Origin: Caballeronia fortuita
GTDB lineage: Bacteria; Pseudomonadota; Gammaproteobacteria; Burkholderiales; Burkholderiaceae
Reading direction: 5' to 3'
Length of the DNA: 64,000 nt
Assembly (NCBI RefSeq): GCF_001544835.2
Contig: NZ_FCNX02000009.1
Location: 248,001-312,000 of the forward strand
The translations under genes and the position numbers were made by a program. Position 1 is the stretch's first letter; each line of letters starts with the position of its first letter. This document shows, one piece after another, positions 24,590-33,863 of this stretch. Below the pieces are notes generated by a model. The model had not been told where the DNA came from and did no database searches. It worked only from the letters and a program-made list of their open reading frames with translations.

Positions 24590-25215
24590 AGAGCCGTGCA
24601 TGCATCGATCGCTTGCAAGACCGCCACCGCGCCCAGGTCGATGCCGACGCCATGCGCTGGATCGACCTGACTTTCCTCGGGTTGATGCGGACAACGCGCG
24701 GCGCGTGGCGCTCGCTGAAACGGCGCACGGTCGGCAGCGCGGTCCCGGCGCCCAGCGCCCACCACCAGCCGCGTCACTGCGTCGAGCAAGCGCTGACGGC
24801 GTTCGGCCTGCGCGCGCGAAGCGCTCGACCCAGTGGTAATCGCCGAACATCAGGTTGTTGGGACGGGCCAGTCGCCCAGCAGCCGGCAGCGCGCGTCGTC
24901 TAGCTGTGGCGCGAAGCAGGCGGCCGACCAGGCATCGTCGATGAAGGCCCCGGCGCACTGCAAGGCGTGGGTGTCATGGGCGCGGCCCAGTCGCGCAGGA
25001 TCTGGAAGCCCGCATGCCGCTCAGTGGCCCGATACAACGCCAGGCGGTGCCTGTGGAGGCCCCAGGCGAGATGCGGATCGCGTGCGAACACGGCCGGACT
25101 GGCGATGTCCTCGAACCAGAATCCGTGATGGAGCAATGCCGTATAGGCGGTCAGCGGCAATTCATGGCCCCACGCGCTTTCGGCGCATCGAACGGCCGCT
25201 CCACCTCGATATCAG
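24590..25215 (-). pseudogene. Sir2-family NAD-dependent deacetylase relic
   Basis: Minus-strand frames reconstruct a Sir2-like protein in pieces: LTAYTALLHHGFWFED and FARDPHLAWG (25160-25060), LQCAGAFIDDAWSA (about 24960), LARPNNLMFGDYHWVE (about 24850) and a tail with RRFSERHAPRVVRINPRK (about 24728-24670). The pieces sit in different frames, and the segment expected to hold the NAD-binding TSNVDG motif between the first and second piece is missing. The gene is dead. Sir2 domains occur both in housekeeping deacetylases and in defence proteins; this type resembles the former. It lies beside the putative defence island. Confidence 0.7.
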
Positions 25216-25461
25216 GTCGTCTGGGACATCGAGCCGTGAGCGACCGCTCAGGGTCGATCAGCGACGGTTGTGGGCGTTAGCCTCACCTTATGGAAGGCGT
25301 GCCGCCCGGATCTTCTCCACAACCGTGTCAGCAGTTTTCACTCAGCTGGCACAGATCTCACTTTTTGTGTCGCCCGAAAGGATCCGCGCTCTGGCTCAAT
25401 GCGCGTAAAAAAAGCTCGAAAATGGAGGAGGGCGACAACGCTCGAGCGTCAGCTTTCTCTG

Positions 25462-25560
25462 TCATTCCTCCTCCCTCCGTGCTTTTCGAAGCGTCGCCTC
25501 CAACTGGTCGGCCGTGTAAGGCTTGCTAAGCGCGCTGCGGAATGATTTCCCGGTGTACGC
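25462..25560 (-). pseudogene. response-regulator receiver domain, C-terminal fragment
   Basis: On the minus strand, 32 codons read AYTGKSFRSALSKPYTADQ and continue to a TGA at 25462. The LSKPYTADQL segment is the conserved lysine-proline turn near the end of CheY-like receiver domains. The preceding core with the phosphoacceptor aspartate is not present, so this is a fragment. Confidence 0.55.
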
Positions 25561-25848
25561 TTTCAGAGCACGGTGCGAGACAGCCCTACCAACGTCGTGC
25601 GACTCGGGAGCGGTACCCTCAGCGAGATCATGCCTCTGATGGGCAACGATGAGGAACTCGGCACCACAGGGAGGGCGAAAGCGCGAGCAGCCGATTGGGG
25701 GATTTTCACACTATCAAGGTCGGTGCAGCGTAGTAGGCACGAACGGCCCGACCGATCTGCTTCCTTGTTTTTCACGGGAACTGCTTCTTTCTTGAACCAA
25801 ACCGAAAGGCGAAGATTACAAATGGGGTTACGTCACAGGAGAAGAATC

Positions 25849-26052
25849 GTGGAACTTTTTCGGATGGTATGTATGGTATTGGCTAGCTTTTTTGGAGTGC
25901 GCAAGCGCGCGAACCACAAAGCGGACTTGGCTAACGTCAACATGGTAATGCTTCCGTTCGTCGCTGTCGTACTCGCGTTGCTGATTGGGATGCTCATTTT
26001 TGGGGTTGTGCATTTAGTTGTGGACGGGGTGAGTTCGTCGCAAGGTTTCTAA
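25849..26052 (+). CDS. DUF2970-family small membrane protein
   Basis: The 67-residue product has an amphipathic start (MELFRMVCMVLASFFGVRKRA), a short polar segment and a single transmembrane helix (about 33-57). The SFFGVRKR motif and the length match DUF2970 proteins of beta-proteobacteria, whose function is unknown. I chose GTG at 25849 because AGGAGAAG precedes it; the longer in-frame reading upstream has no family similarity. It is convergent with the MocR gene. Confidence 0.7.
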   Translation: MELFRMVCMVLASFFGVRKRANHKADLANVNMVMLPFVAVVLALLIGMLIFGVVHLVVDGVSSSQGF

Positions 26053-26086
26053 GGTATCCCTTAAACAGCGCCCATTTTTCACCCGG

Positions 26087-27502
26087 TCAATCGTGCACCG
26101 ACGGGTCATCGAGGATATCAGCGAAGATCTTTACTGCGCGCTCATAGCGGGCGTCCCATGGATGGCCGAAATTGAGTCGCACGCAGTTCTGGAAGGAATG
26201 TCTCAGCGAGAACAGTGGCCCTGGGGCAATGCTGACCCCGCGCTCAATGGCGCGCGAGTGCAGTTCCATCGCTCGTATCGATTGCGGGAGCTGCAGCCAC
26301 AGCATATAGCCGCCGTCCGGTCGAGTCCATTTGATATCGTCGGGCAACCACTTGCGTAGTGCTTCTTCCATCTGCTCCAGCTGTGCCTGGAACGACGAAC
26401 GCAGACTCCGCAAGTGCCGGTCGTATCCTCCATGTTGAAGGTAGTCAGCAAGTCCCGCCTGAGCCGGTATGCAAGCTGACAGCGTCGTCATGAGCTTAAG
26501 CCGTCGCACCTTGTCAGCAAATCGGCCTGCTGCCGCCCATCCAATGCGATAGCCCGGTGCGAGAGTTTTCGAAAACGAACTGCAGTGCATGACGAGCCCC
26601 GCGGTATCGAATGCTTTTGCAGGCAGGGGCCGCTCGCGACTGAAATGAAGCTCTTGATAAACGTCGTCTTCGATGAGAGGAACCTGCTTCTCCCTCAGCA
26701 TTTCGACCAAAGTACGCTTTTTTTCCATGGTCAGCGACGTGCCCGTTGGGTTCTGAAAGTTAGGCATGAACCAGCACGCTTTGATGGGATGTTGCTCCAG
26801 CGAACTCCGCAGTGCGTCGAGGTCTAACCCCGTGACCGGGTCTACTGGAATCTCGACCGCCCGTAGGTCCAGTCGCTCGATTGCCTGCAGCGCGGCATAG
26901 AACCCCGGCGCCTCGACGGCTACAACGTCGCCTGGCCGCGTCACAGCCATCAGGCACAAATTCAGCGCCTCAAGAGCGCCGTTTGTGACAATGATTTCGT
27001 CCGCACCAACGGCGAAGCCCGTGCCGATGTATCGCAGTCCAATCTGCTGGCGCAGATGGTCGCTGCCCGGCAGGTCTTCGACAGTACTCCAAGGGCTGAG
27101 CGACCGCGTGCCCGCGACCAGGGACTTCAAGAGCCGCGCTGATGGGAAGAGTTTCGGCGAAGGAAACGCCGAACCAAAGGGCACGATATCTGGGTGTCGA
27201 GTCGACTCCAGCACCGAAAACACCAGGTCGCTAATGTCGACCTTCTTCGGTGAATCTTCCCTGTTGTTTGTAGCCGGCGTCGCACCTAGGGTTGCGCCAG
27301 GTGCGACGAAGTAGCCGGCGCGCTCCTCGGCGCGCACTAGGCCCCACTGCTCGAGCAAGTAGTAGGCGCGAAATACGGTTGTCTGACTAACGCCATACTG
27401 CGAAATAATTTGGCGCAACGACGGGAGCTTGGTTCCGACGGGAATATGTCCCGACCGAATCTGTTCTGCCAAATTATTGGCAATGGTCTCAAATCGATTC
27501 AT
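26087..27502 (-). CDS. MocR/PdxR-type GntR regulator with aminotransferase domain
   Basis: The 471-residue product has a GntR winged helix (residues 5-68, GTKLPSLRQIISQYGVSQTTVFRAY) fused to a fold-type I aminotransferase domain. PLP contacts are visible: N251 in NFQNPTG, D279/D280-x-Y in EDDVY, and the Schiff-base lysine K312 in SSFSKTLAPGYRIGW. MocR proteins bind PLP and usually act on a divergent gene. Here that gene is the siroheme reductase at 27749, across 246 bases. The upstream region has an ATAGACCG element at 27515-27522 and ATATAG at 27524-27529, which might be part of an operator. Confidence 0.88.
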   Translation of the reverse strand: MNRFETIANNLAEQIRSGHIPVGTKLPSLRQIISQYGVSQTTVFRAYYLLEQWGLVRAEERAGYFVAPGATLGATPATNNREDSPKKVDISDLVFSVLESTRHPDIVPFGSAFPSPKLFPSARLLKSLVAGTRSLSPWSTVEDLPGSDHLRQQIGLRYIGTGFAVGADEIIVTNGALEALNLCLMAVTRPGDVVAVEAPGFYAALQAIERLDLRAVEIPVDPVTGLDLDALRSSLEQHPIKACWFMPNFQNPTGTSLTMEKKRTLVEMLREKQVPLIEDDVYQELHFSRERPLPAKAFDTAGLVMHCSSFSKTLAPGYRIGWAAAGRFADKVRRLKLMTTLSACIPAQAGLADYLQHGGYDRHLRSLRSSFQAQLEQMEEALRKWLPDDIKWTRPDGGYMLWLQLPQSIRAMELHSRAIERGVSIAPGPLFSLRHSFQNCVRLNFGHPWDARYERAVKIFADILDDPSVHD

Positions 27503-27748
27503 CTCTCGCTCTTATAGACCGCCGATATAGGTAACGCGTCGGAGGGCGCAGACGCCGCGCCTGAACGCCATATCGCGGCCATGCTACCGGAATCGGCGGC
27601 AGGTCGAGGGGCGCGACGCGGAAGCTCCGCCTGCTGCGCTGAAATCGCCGCCATCTGCTGCTTCCTGCTTATCGTCGAACCGTCTACCGTAGCCGTTTGG
27701 CCCGCGCGCTGAGCGCGGTTAAAGCATGACCGGAGAGGTTTCTCGTCC

Positions 27749-29524
27749 ATGTATCGTTACACCCATTTCGACAAAGAATTTGTTAGAAGCCGTGCAGCCC
27801 AGTTCCGCGACCAGTTGGAGCGTTGGCAAACCGGGCAACTGATGGAAGACGACTTCCGCCCGCTGAGACTTCAAAACGGCTGGTATGTGCAGCGGCACGC
27901 GCCGATGCTGCGTGTAGCGGTTCCCTACGGGGAACTGTCCAGCGCACAGTTGCGTGTTCTTGCGCGCATTGCTCGCGAGTACGACGCGCCGGCTCGGTCC
28001 GTATATCGAAGCGCCATGGATGCGCAGGCGAAGCTCGGGTCAACGCAGCTACCAACGAACACCGCCCATTTCACGACGCGCACAAACGTGCAATACAACT
28101 GGATTCCGCTTGATCGGGCAGCCGACGTGATGGACCTGCTTGCCTCGGTCGACATGCATGGTATTCAGACCAGCGGAAACTGCATCCGAAATATCTCGTG
28201 CGATGAGCGCGCCGGTGTAGCCGTCGACGAGATTGCGGACCCGCGACCTTTCGCGGAGTTGATGCGGCAGTGGACAACGCTCCATCCGGAGTTCGCATAC
28301 CTGCCTCGTAAGTTCAAGATTGCGGTTACTGGTGCCACTGAGGATAGAGCAGCAACTGATTGGCACGATGTCGGACTTCGGTTGATTCGCAACGACTCCG
28401 GTGAGCTAGGTTTTCGCGTCTCGGTCGGTGGCGGCATGGGTCGAACGCCAATGATTGCAAGGGTGCTGCGTGAGTTCCTTCCCTGGAACCAAATCATGAA
28501 CTATATCGAGGCGGTCGTGCGCGTGTACAACCGCTACGGCCGGCGGGACAACAAGTACAAAGCACGTATCAAGATTTTGGTGAAGGCCGAAGGGCAGCGT
28601 TACATCGACGATGTTGAGGAGGAGTTTAGACAAATCGTTGAGCTCGATGGCGGTCCGCATACCATACGGCAGGAAGACCTCGATAGAGTCACCGCGACGT
28701 TCGTTTCACCCGTGACAATCAACAAGTCGATCGGGCGTTCGCCGACGAAGATCCCGGTCGCTTCCGGCCGGTTCGAGCGGTGGCTAGAGCGAAACGTGGC
28801 GCCTCACAAAGAACCGTCACTGCGCATCGTGACACTGTCCTTCAAGCGGCTCGGTCAGGCGCCGGGGGATGCTTCGGCGGAACAGCTAGAACGGCTCGCA
28901 GACTTGGCAGACCGTTTCTCCGGCGGCGAAGTGAGGGTGACTCACACGCAAAACATCGTACTGCCATGGGTCGCCGTCGATGACCTTCACGCCTTATGGC
29001 AGGCCGCCAGTGACCTTGGCCTTGCGAGCACAAACATCGGACTGGCCACAGACATCATCGCCTGTCCTGGAGGCGATTTTTGCGCGCTCGCAAATGCGCG
29101 TTCCATTCCCATCGCCCACGCGCTCGCCGAGCGGTATCAGGACATCGACGAACTGGATGACATCGGCGAGATCGACGTCCACATCAGCGGGTGTATCAAC
29201 TCTTGTGGGCATCACCACAGCGGGCACATCGGCGTGCTTGGCGTCGACAAGGATGGAAAAGAGTGGTACCAGATTACCCTAGGCGGTGCAGACGGCAGTC
29301 AGGCCAGCGGACCGGCCCAGCCGGGGAAGGTCATTGGCCCGTCCTTCTCTGCCTCTGAGGTACCCGACGCCGTTGAAGCTATTATTTGCGCCTACCGCGA
29401 CCTGCGCGAACGTCGGGGACACGGTCGTTATGAGCGGTTTATCGAGACGTTACATCGAACAGGCCTCGACCCGTTTAAAGTCGCCGCTAATGGCGCTCGA
29501 GCAAAAAATGAGGTTACCGAGTGA
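27749..29524 (+). CDS. cysI: siroheme nitrite/sulfite reductase hemoprotein (CysI-like)
   Basis: The 591-residue product carries the siroheme-[4Fe-4S] signature C439-x5-C445 (ACPGGDFCALA) and C482-x3-C486 (GCINSCGHH), and both ferredoxin-like half domains. Enzymes of this family reduce sulfite to sulfide or nitrite to ammonia with six electrons. In many proteobacteria a CysI of this length followed by DUF934 is the assimilatory sulfite reductase. The ATG at 27749 has GGAGAGG nine bases upstream. Here it stands apart from cysDNH and cobalamin-type cysG genes and is divergent from a MocR regulator, so its substrate in this context is uncertain. Confidence 0.9.
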   Translation: MYRYTHFDKEFVRSRAAQFRDQLERWQTGQLMEDDFRPLRLQNGWYVQRHAPMLRVAVPYGELSSAQLRVLARIAREYDAPARSVYRSAMDAQAKLGSTQLPTNTAHFTTRTNVQYNWIPLDRAADVMDLLASVDMHGIQTSGNCIRNISCDERAGVAVDEIADPRPFAELMRQWTTLHPEFAYLPRKFKIAVTGATEDRAATDWHDVGLRLIRNDSGELGFRVSVGGGMGRTPMIARVLREFLPWNQIMNYIEAVVRVYNRYGRRDNKYKARIKILVKAEGQRYIDDVEEEFRQIVELDGGPHTIRQEDLDRVTATFVSPVTINKSIGRSPTKIPVASGRFERWLERNVAPHKEPSLRIVTLSFKRLGQAPGDASAEQLERLADLADRFSGGEVRVTHTQNIVLPWVAVDDLHALWQAASDLGLASTNIGLATDIIACPGGDFCALANARSIPIAHALAERYQDIDELDDIGEIDVHISGCINSCGHHHSGHIGVLGVDKDGKEWYQITLGGADGSQASGPAQPGKVIGPSFSASEVPDAVEAIICAYRDLRERRGHGRYERFIETLHRTGLDPFKVAANGARAKNEVTE

Positions 29525-29898
29525 GCAGTATCCCTCGCTTGAAGCTTATTGATGCGTGCGCGGCGCAAGCCGACGACAAAAGGCGCGTCCTGAGATTGAG
29601 CAATGACGCCGACCCGATGACTTTCGTGGATGAGTTAAGCGGCGTCGAACGAATCGAGTTGGCCTTCCCGCATTTCACTGACGGCCGCGCGTATAGTCAG
29701 GCTTACCTTCTGCGCCGAAGAATTGGCTTTTCAGGAGACATTCGCGCCACCGGCGACGTGCAAATCGACCAACTGCTTCAAATGGCGCGAACCGGCTTCT
29801 CCAGCGCCGTGCTGAACCCGGGGCTCGACTCCGCGGACGCTGCGCGGCACCTCGAGCGGTTCACGGGCTTCTATCAGCGGGATCTAGCTGGCAACTAA
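29521..29898 (+). CDS. DUF934 protein, partner of siroheme reductase
   Basis: The 125-residue product has the DUF934 core (VERIELAFPHFTDGRAYSQAYLLRRRIGFSGDIRATGDVQIDQL). Members nearly always follow CysI-type reductases and are thought to support sulfite reduction, with no proven biochemical role. The GTG start overlaps the reductase TGA by four bases, giving translational coupling. Confidence 0.88.
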   Translation: MSSIPRLKLIDACAAQADDKRRVLRLSNDADPMTFVDELSGVERIELAFPHFTDGRAYSQAYLLRRRIGFSGDIRATGDVQIDQLLQMARTGFSSAVLNPGLDSADAARHLERFTGFYQRDLAGN

Positions 29899-30208
29899 GG
29901 CGTCGTGAGGAGGCACAAGCTTGGGTTTGGTTCACACCGCCAGGGAGGTTGTCCTGTTATACGATGCGCCTACCATCGTTCTGCAAGACCGCAAGACCTA
30001 CAGCAAACAAAAAAGCAGGGGCCGTGCTCGCTGCACTCTTGGAGACATCGCGTCCCTGTAACCTGCGGTGTTCTCATGGCGGCCATGCGTTCGAGTACAC
30101 AGGTGAGGGCGTCGCATCGCATGATTTACGAGGGCAATTTAAGTGCTTGTATCGAGCCTTTGACGTACCACCCGTTGAAGAATAATTGTTATTTTGAGGG
30201 ATTCAAAC
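29899..30208. other. intergenic, DUF934 to esterase
   Basis: No gene or clear terminator is visible. The last 60 bases before 30209 are AT-rich and could hold the promoter of the hydrolase. Confidence 0.35.
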
Positions 30209-31036
30209 ATGAGTAAAGTCACCCGTGCTGGCGGAGAAGGAAACGTAGGCGAGCCCCAAATTGCCAACCGGAGCAGGAACCAGGAACAGTCGTCTAAGAA
30301 TCCCAGCTTCCTTCTGGTTCACGGCGCATGGCAGGCTGGATGGGTTTGGGATGGCGTCGTCGCGGAAATGAACGAGCGCGGATTGTTCGCCAAAGCGATA
30401 GACCTCCCTGGAAGCGGCACGGATACAACGCCTGCGAGCGAGGTCTCCCTCGCTGCCTACGCCGAAGCAATCATCGCAAGCGCGCGAACACTGCCGCCAG
30501 GTCCCGTCGCGCTCGTTGGACACAGCATGGGCGGCGCGGCGATAACCGCGGCGGCAGCAAGCGATCCGGAGCTTTTTGACCAGCTCGTTTATCTATGTGC
30601 GTTTCTTCCTCAGCGACAGCAGTCGGTAGCGGAGCTTGTCGCAGAAGGCATGGAGATGACCGGCGGAGTCGGGCCAGAATTCGAAATCGCAGAAGAGGGA
30701 CGCGCCTCGCGGCTGTTGCCGGCATCGATTAGAAATAGCTTCTTGCACGATTGCGAGCCCGGCGCTGCGGAGCAGTACGCAATGAGATTTACGCCTCAAG
30801 CAATGAAGCCGATCGTGGAACCCGCGTCGTGGTCTACAGGGTTCGAAGCCATTCCGAAGGGTTATATTTTCTGCACCAAGGACCGTGTGCTTCCTGTTGC
30901 GCTTCAGGAGAAAATGGCAAGCGCGGCAGGCGCAGGCGCTATGTATTCTTTGGAAGCCGGGCACGAACCTTTTCTTTCTTGCCCGGGACTCGTTGCTGAC
31001 GCGCTAATTGCCCTGAGCTCCAGTTTCCTAGGCTAG
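30209..31036 (+). CDS. alpha/beta hydrolase, EstC / hydroxynitrile-lyase-like superfamily
   Basis: The 275-residue product has the short alpha/beta-hydrolase fold of EstC and plant methyl-salicylate esterases: FLLVHGAWQAGWVW (34-47), DLPGSG loop, nucleophile elbow GHSMGG with S106, a YLCAFLP segment, and a C-terminal histidine in EAGHEPFLS. The GHSMG elbow suits an esterase. Plant hydroxynitrile lyases are close relatives, and the neighbourhood handles mandelonitrile-type compounds, but I see nothing specific for lyase activity. A 30-residue polar N-terminus is unusual. The ATG at 30209 is the only good start. Possible role: releasing an aromatic acid or alcohol for the pathway downstream. 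Confidence 0.8.
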   Translation: MSKVTRAGGEGNVGEPQIANRSRNQEQSSKNPSFLLVHGAWQAGWVWDGVVAEMNERGLFAKAIDLPGSGTDTTPASEVSLAAYAEAIIASARTLPPGPVALVGHSMGGAAITAAAASDPELFDQLVYLCAFLPQRQQSVAELVAEGMEMTGGVGPEFEIAEEGRASRLLPASIRNSFLHDCEPGAAEQYAMRFTPQAMKPIVEPASWSTGFEAIPKGYIFCTKDRVLPVALQEKMASAAGAGAMYSLEAGHEPFLSCPGLVADALIALSSSFLG

Positions 31037-31170
31037 CGTTGGTTGTGATTTGGAATGAACGGCGGCGGCTCATGGGCAGCCAGATAATGGTTAGGTCGTT
31101 CGATGATGCGTAGCGACCTGCGAGGTGCGCAAGGGTCTGCACGCTATTCCCGTAGTGCGACGGGCGCCAT

Positions 31171-32064
31171 TTAGACGTCGCTCAGGGTGCGCTTGATTGT
31201 TTCGCAAAACCATTGCTGGGCCGCCGAATCCTCGGCGTGCGGATACCAGTACAAGTTTACTTCGAACGCGGGAATTTGAAACGGTAAGGGCAAAACCTTC
31301 ATTTGTCCTTCGCGCGCATAGGCTCGCGCAACCCTAGTCGGCAAGGTCAAAACCAGGTCGGTCGTGGCGATAGAAGAGAACAGGCTTGTAAAGTGCGGCA
31401 CGCGGAGCACGATCTTGCGAGTAAGGCCCATCTCGCTGAGAACGTCTTCGACAAGATGGTGTCCTGTAAATGGCGCGACGACTACGTGATTGGCCGCAAC
31501 AAATTCTTCCAATGTCAGCGTATCGCCAATCGTTGGATGCGAACGACTCACCAAACACGAGTAACTCTCGTTGAACAGGGTCGTTTTTCTCGCTTCTCCA
31601 CCTACATACTGCTGGTTTCCAACGACAGCGTCGACGTAACCTGTCTGTAGCCATTCCGCTGTGTGCGAGCTAACAATCTGCACGATTTCAAGGCCCACTG
31701 ACGGAGCAATGCACTGTAATTCGCGTACGAGAAGCGGAAGAAAGTACAGTTCGCCCAAGTCTGATAGCGCTAGCCGGAAAGAGCGCTGAGACGTGGTGGG
31801 ATCGAACTTGGAGGTCGCTGAGATTGCCGACTCAATGCTATTGAGGGCATTCTTGAAAGACTTGAATAACTGCGTCGCGTTGAAGGTGGGTACCATTCCA
31901 TCGCGCGTGCGGGTGAATAACGGGTCTTGGAGCATGTCGCGGAGCCTCGTGAGCGAATAACTCACTGACGGCTGAGTGATGTTCAGCCGCTTCGCGGCAC
32001 CGCTAACACTCCGTGTCTCGTATATTGCAACGAACGTTCGAACTAAGTTGAGGTCGGTACTCAT
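31171..32064 (-). CDS. LysR-family regulator, probable activator of the mandelate operon
   Basis: The 297-residue product has the LysR helix-turn-helix (residues 3-60, SVSGAAKRLNITQPSVSYSLTRLRD) and a periplasmic-binding-like effector domain of the NahR/aromatic-responsive branch. It starts at the ATG at 32064, and the 15-bp palindrome ATAGATACCATCTAT lies only 12 bases upstream, as expected for autorepression. The same half-sites occur about 66 bases before the predicted mdlC transcription start. The likely role is sensing an intermediate such as mandelate or benzoylformate. The effector assignment is inference. Confidence 0.85.
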   Translation of the reverse strand: MSTDLNLVRTFVAIYETRSVSGAAKRLNITQPSVSYSLTRLRDMLQDPLFTRTRDGMVPTFNATQLFKSFKNALNSIESAISATSKFDPTTSQRSFRLALSDLGELYFLPLLVRELQCIAPSVGLEIVQIVSSHTAEWLQTGYVDAVVGNQQYVGGEARKTTLFNESYSCLVSRSHPTIGDTLTLEEFVAANHVVVAPFTGHHLVEDVLSEMGLTRKIVLRVPHFTSLFSSIATTDLVLTLPTRVARAYAREGQMKVLPLPFQIPAFEVNLYWYPHAEDSAAQQWFCETIKRTLSDV

Positions 32065-32076
32065 GGTAGCGCTTTT

Positions 32077-32091
32077 ATAGATACCATCTAT
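32077..32091. promoter_or_regulatory. LysR operator, site 1 (before the lysR gene)
   Basis: ATAGATACCATCTAT is a 15-bp dyad (ATAGAT / ATCTAT around ACC), 12 bases before the LysR start codon. It overlaps where the promoter or ribosome-binding region should be, which fits negative autoregulation. Confidence 0.65.
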
Positions 32092-32569
32092 TGTACAATG
32101 AAAAAAATCATGACTGGCCTTATCCGCGCTCGGCTTATCTGATGCAGGCAGAGCAATGGACAGACGTACCGGAATTTACCTTGGGCTCCTAGCTGTCGCA
32201 CCACCCGAGTTCTGGCTTAGCCGCCGGCAGCGCGCCTGTCTCTAGGTTGCATTCTTTCCAAAACTTCATTTCACAGAGCGCAGCGCCCGTCCCCGTAAGC
32301 GGAGGAGGCCCGCCGTGCGCGATGTCGGTCGGCACAGCAAATGGCTTTTGCTGAGCATTAGCGCAGTAACGGTACAAAGGATTGCTAATTGATATCCCGT
32401 GAACTGGATGACTCTCCGCGCAGTGGAACTGCTGCGGCACGACGGAAGTTGCGCCGCAGTTTTCCGGGCCGCCGCGCACGACCTCTGACGTTCCGACAGC
32501 GATCGACAATATAACTAGCTAGCAGGTAGAGTAAGGTTCAACGTCGTTCATTCGCTCAAGCGCATCGCA
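32092..32569. other. gene-poor stretch between LysR gene and IS5 relic
   Basis: A 106-codon minus-strand frame (32189-32509) is protein-like and cysteine-bearing in places, but I recognise no family and would not call it a gene. The rest shows nothing. Confidence 0.35.
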
Positions 32570-33005
32570 ATGCGCCACATATCGCACGAGTTGACTCACT
32601 TGGGTGAATGCCCTGATATCCGGCGTCATCGTACATATCCGTTTCTTCATCCATGCAACAGCGTCTGTGCCGCGTAGATATCATCCACGTTCGCCGCGGT
32701 GCTGACGACGGTATGAACGAGGGCCGTTTCTGCGAGTAGCAATGCCACTGTCTCAAGCAGGTGCCGACAACGAATGATTGTAGCTTCGTCCGGCAAGCGC
32801 GTCATGTCGCCACCAGGCCCGCGAAACCAAGATACAACGGAACATCGGATACAGACTCTGCCATCGCTGGGTCCGACACGCCAAACCATTGAATAAAGTG
32901 AATCTGTAACATCGTCGCGCCACCAATCGGCGCTCGTGCAGTGCTACGCTTTAAGTAATGCGGCTCCATCAAAGCCAGCTTCGACGACGGTATCACCCAA
33001 CCCAT
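32570..33005 (-). pseudogene. IS5-family transposase relic
   Basis: Minus-strand pieces in three frames give an IS5 transposase: LALMEPHYLKRSTARAPIGG and MLQIHFIQWFGVSDPAMAE, then LPDEATIIRCRHLLE, then VHTVVSTAANVDDIYAAQTLLHG, and finally ETDMYDDAGYQG. The order matches the family, but the first catalytic-aspartate block is missing between RCRHLLE and VHTVV, so an internal deletion has occurred on top of frameshifts. No intact ends were found. Confidence 0.75.
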
Positions 33006-33149
33006 CGCGTTTAAGAACTCACTCTTGCAAGTGCGCTTAGTTGAAAAACCCAGTACAAGGTGAAGTTACGTCATTGCATCACTGCGGTTCCAAAACTTCG
33101 ATCCAGGTGATGCATGCCTCGGCTAATAGAGCAATTCGGCAGACATTCG

Positions 33150-33863
33150 CTAGACGAGCGCGGCCGCAAGCTTTGACCTGTTCGTCACTCCCTTCTTTGT
33201 CATCACTCGACGCAAATGGGTACGCACAGTCGATGCTTCAATGTTGAGTATGCGCGAGATTTCCTTGTCGGTACATCCTGTGGCAACGAGTTGAGCAACA
33301 TCGTTTTCACGCTCAGTAAGGTCCGCTGACGAGCATCGGCGACGAGTAAGAGCACGTCGTAAGAACGGCTCAATGCCGTCGAGAAGTACTTTGTCGCGGT
33401 CCGTGAACTCGGGTCGAGACTGTGCTCGCCAAATTCTCAGATCGCCGATGTGCTTGCCGCCGTCAAACGAGTGAACGTTAATGCCATGATGCAGGCCATC
33501 GCGTCGCAGAAAGTCGTTATAGAACTCACTGTGGTCAAGGTCATGCCGAGAAATCACTTCCTCGACGAAAGTGGCAGCCCCTCGTTTCCTGAGCGTGTCC
33601 GTCATCGGATCGTTATGCTGAAACCAAGTCTCGTAGTGGGACACATGCGTCTTATCGACGTTGTAGGAGATTCCATTGACCCACAGTCCAGAACGCTGGT
33701 CGTACTCAAACGACGCACAATAGTCGGCGCGTAGGAGCTTTGTGATGGAAGGAAGGACGACGCCTCTGACATCGACAATCGGTCCCAACTCTTCGAGCAG
33801 CGCAACGATGTCGCCGAAAAGGCGCATTTCGTCCAAAGTGATGTCAGAAACGGAAAGATTCAC
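33150..33863 (-). CDS. LuxR-type regulator
   Basis: The 237-residue product ends in a complete LuxR helix-turn-helix (about 178-237, LTERENDVAQLVATGCTDKEISRILNIEASTVRTHLRRVM). The N-terminal 170 residues resemble a GAF-like or autoinducer-type sensor (ADYCASFEYD near 47, WFQHNDPMTDTLRKRG near 85) but lack a clear set of acyl-homoserine-lactone-binding residues that I can confirm. It lies alone between an IS5 relic and a relic-rich stretch. A copy of the LysR operator motif lies about 265 bases upstream of its start. Confidence 0.85.
   Translation of the reverse strand: MNLSVSDITLDEMRLFGDIVALLEELGPIVDVRGVVLPSITKLLRADYCASFEYDQRSGLWVNGISYNVDKTHVSHYETWFQHNDPMTDTLRKRGAATFVEEVISRHDLDHSEFYNDFLRRDGLHHGINVHSFDGGKHIGDLRIWRAQSRPEFTDRDKVLLDGIEPFLRRALTRRRCSSADLTERENDVAQLVATGCTDKEISRILNIEASTVRTHLRRVMTKKGVTNRSKLAAALV

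Noticed and set aside
25290..25529. 79-codon plus-strand ORF
   Set aside because: No signature, and the opposite strand carries a recognisable receiver-domain fragment across part of it.
27512..27529. Fourth LysR box before the MocR gene
   Set aside because: It shares TATAGACCG with the mdl site, but the right arm ATCTAT is absent, so it does not fit the dyad.
30209..31036. Hydroxynitrile lyase making or cleaving mandelonitrile
   Set aside because: The fold is related and the context tempting, but the GHSMGG elbow and overall look fit an esterase; no lyase-specific residue could be confirmed.
32189..32509. 106-codon minus-strand ORF
   Set aside because: Protein-like in places but without recognisable family, ribosome-binding site or neighbours; left as part of a gap.
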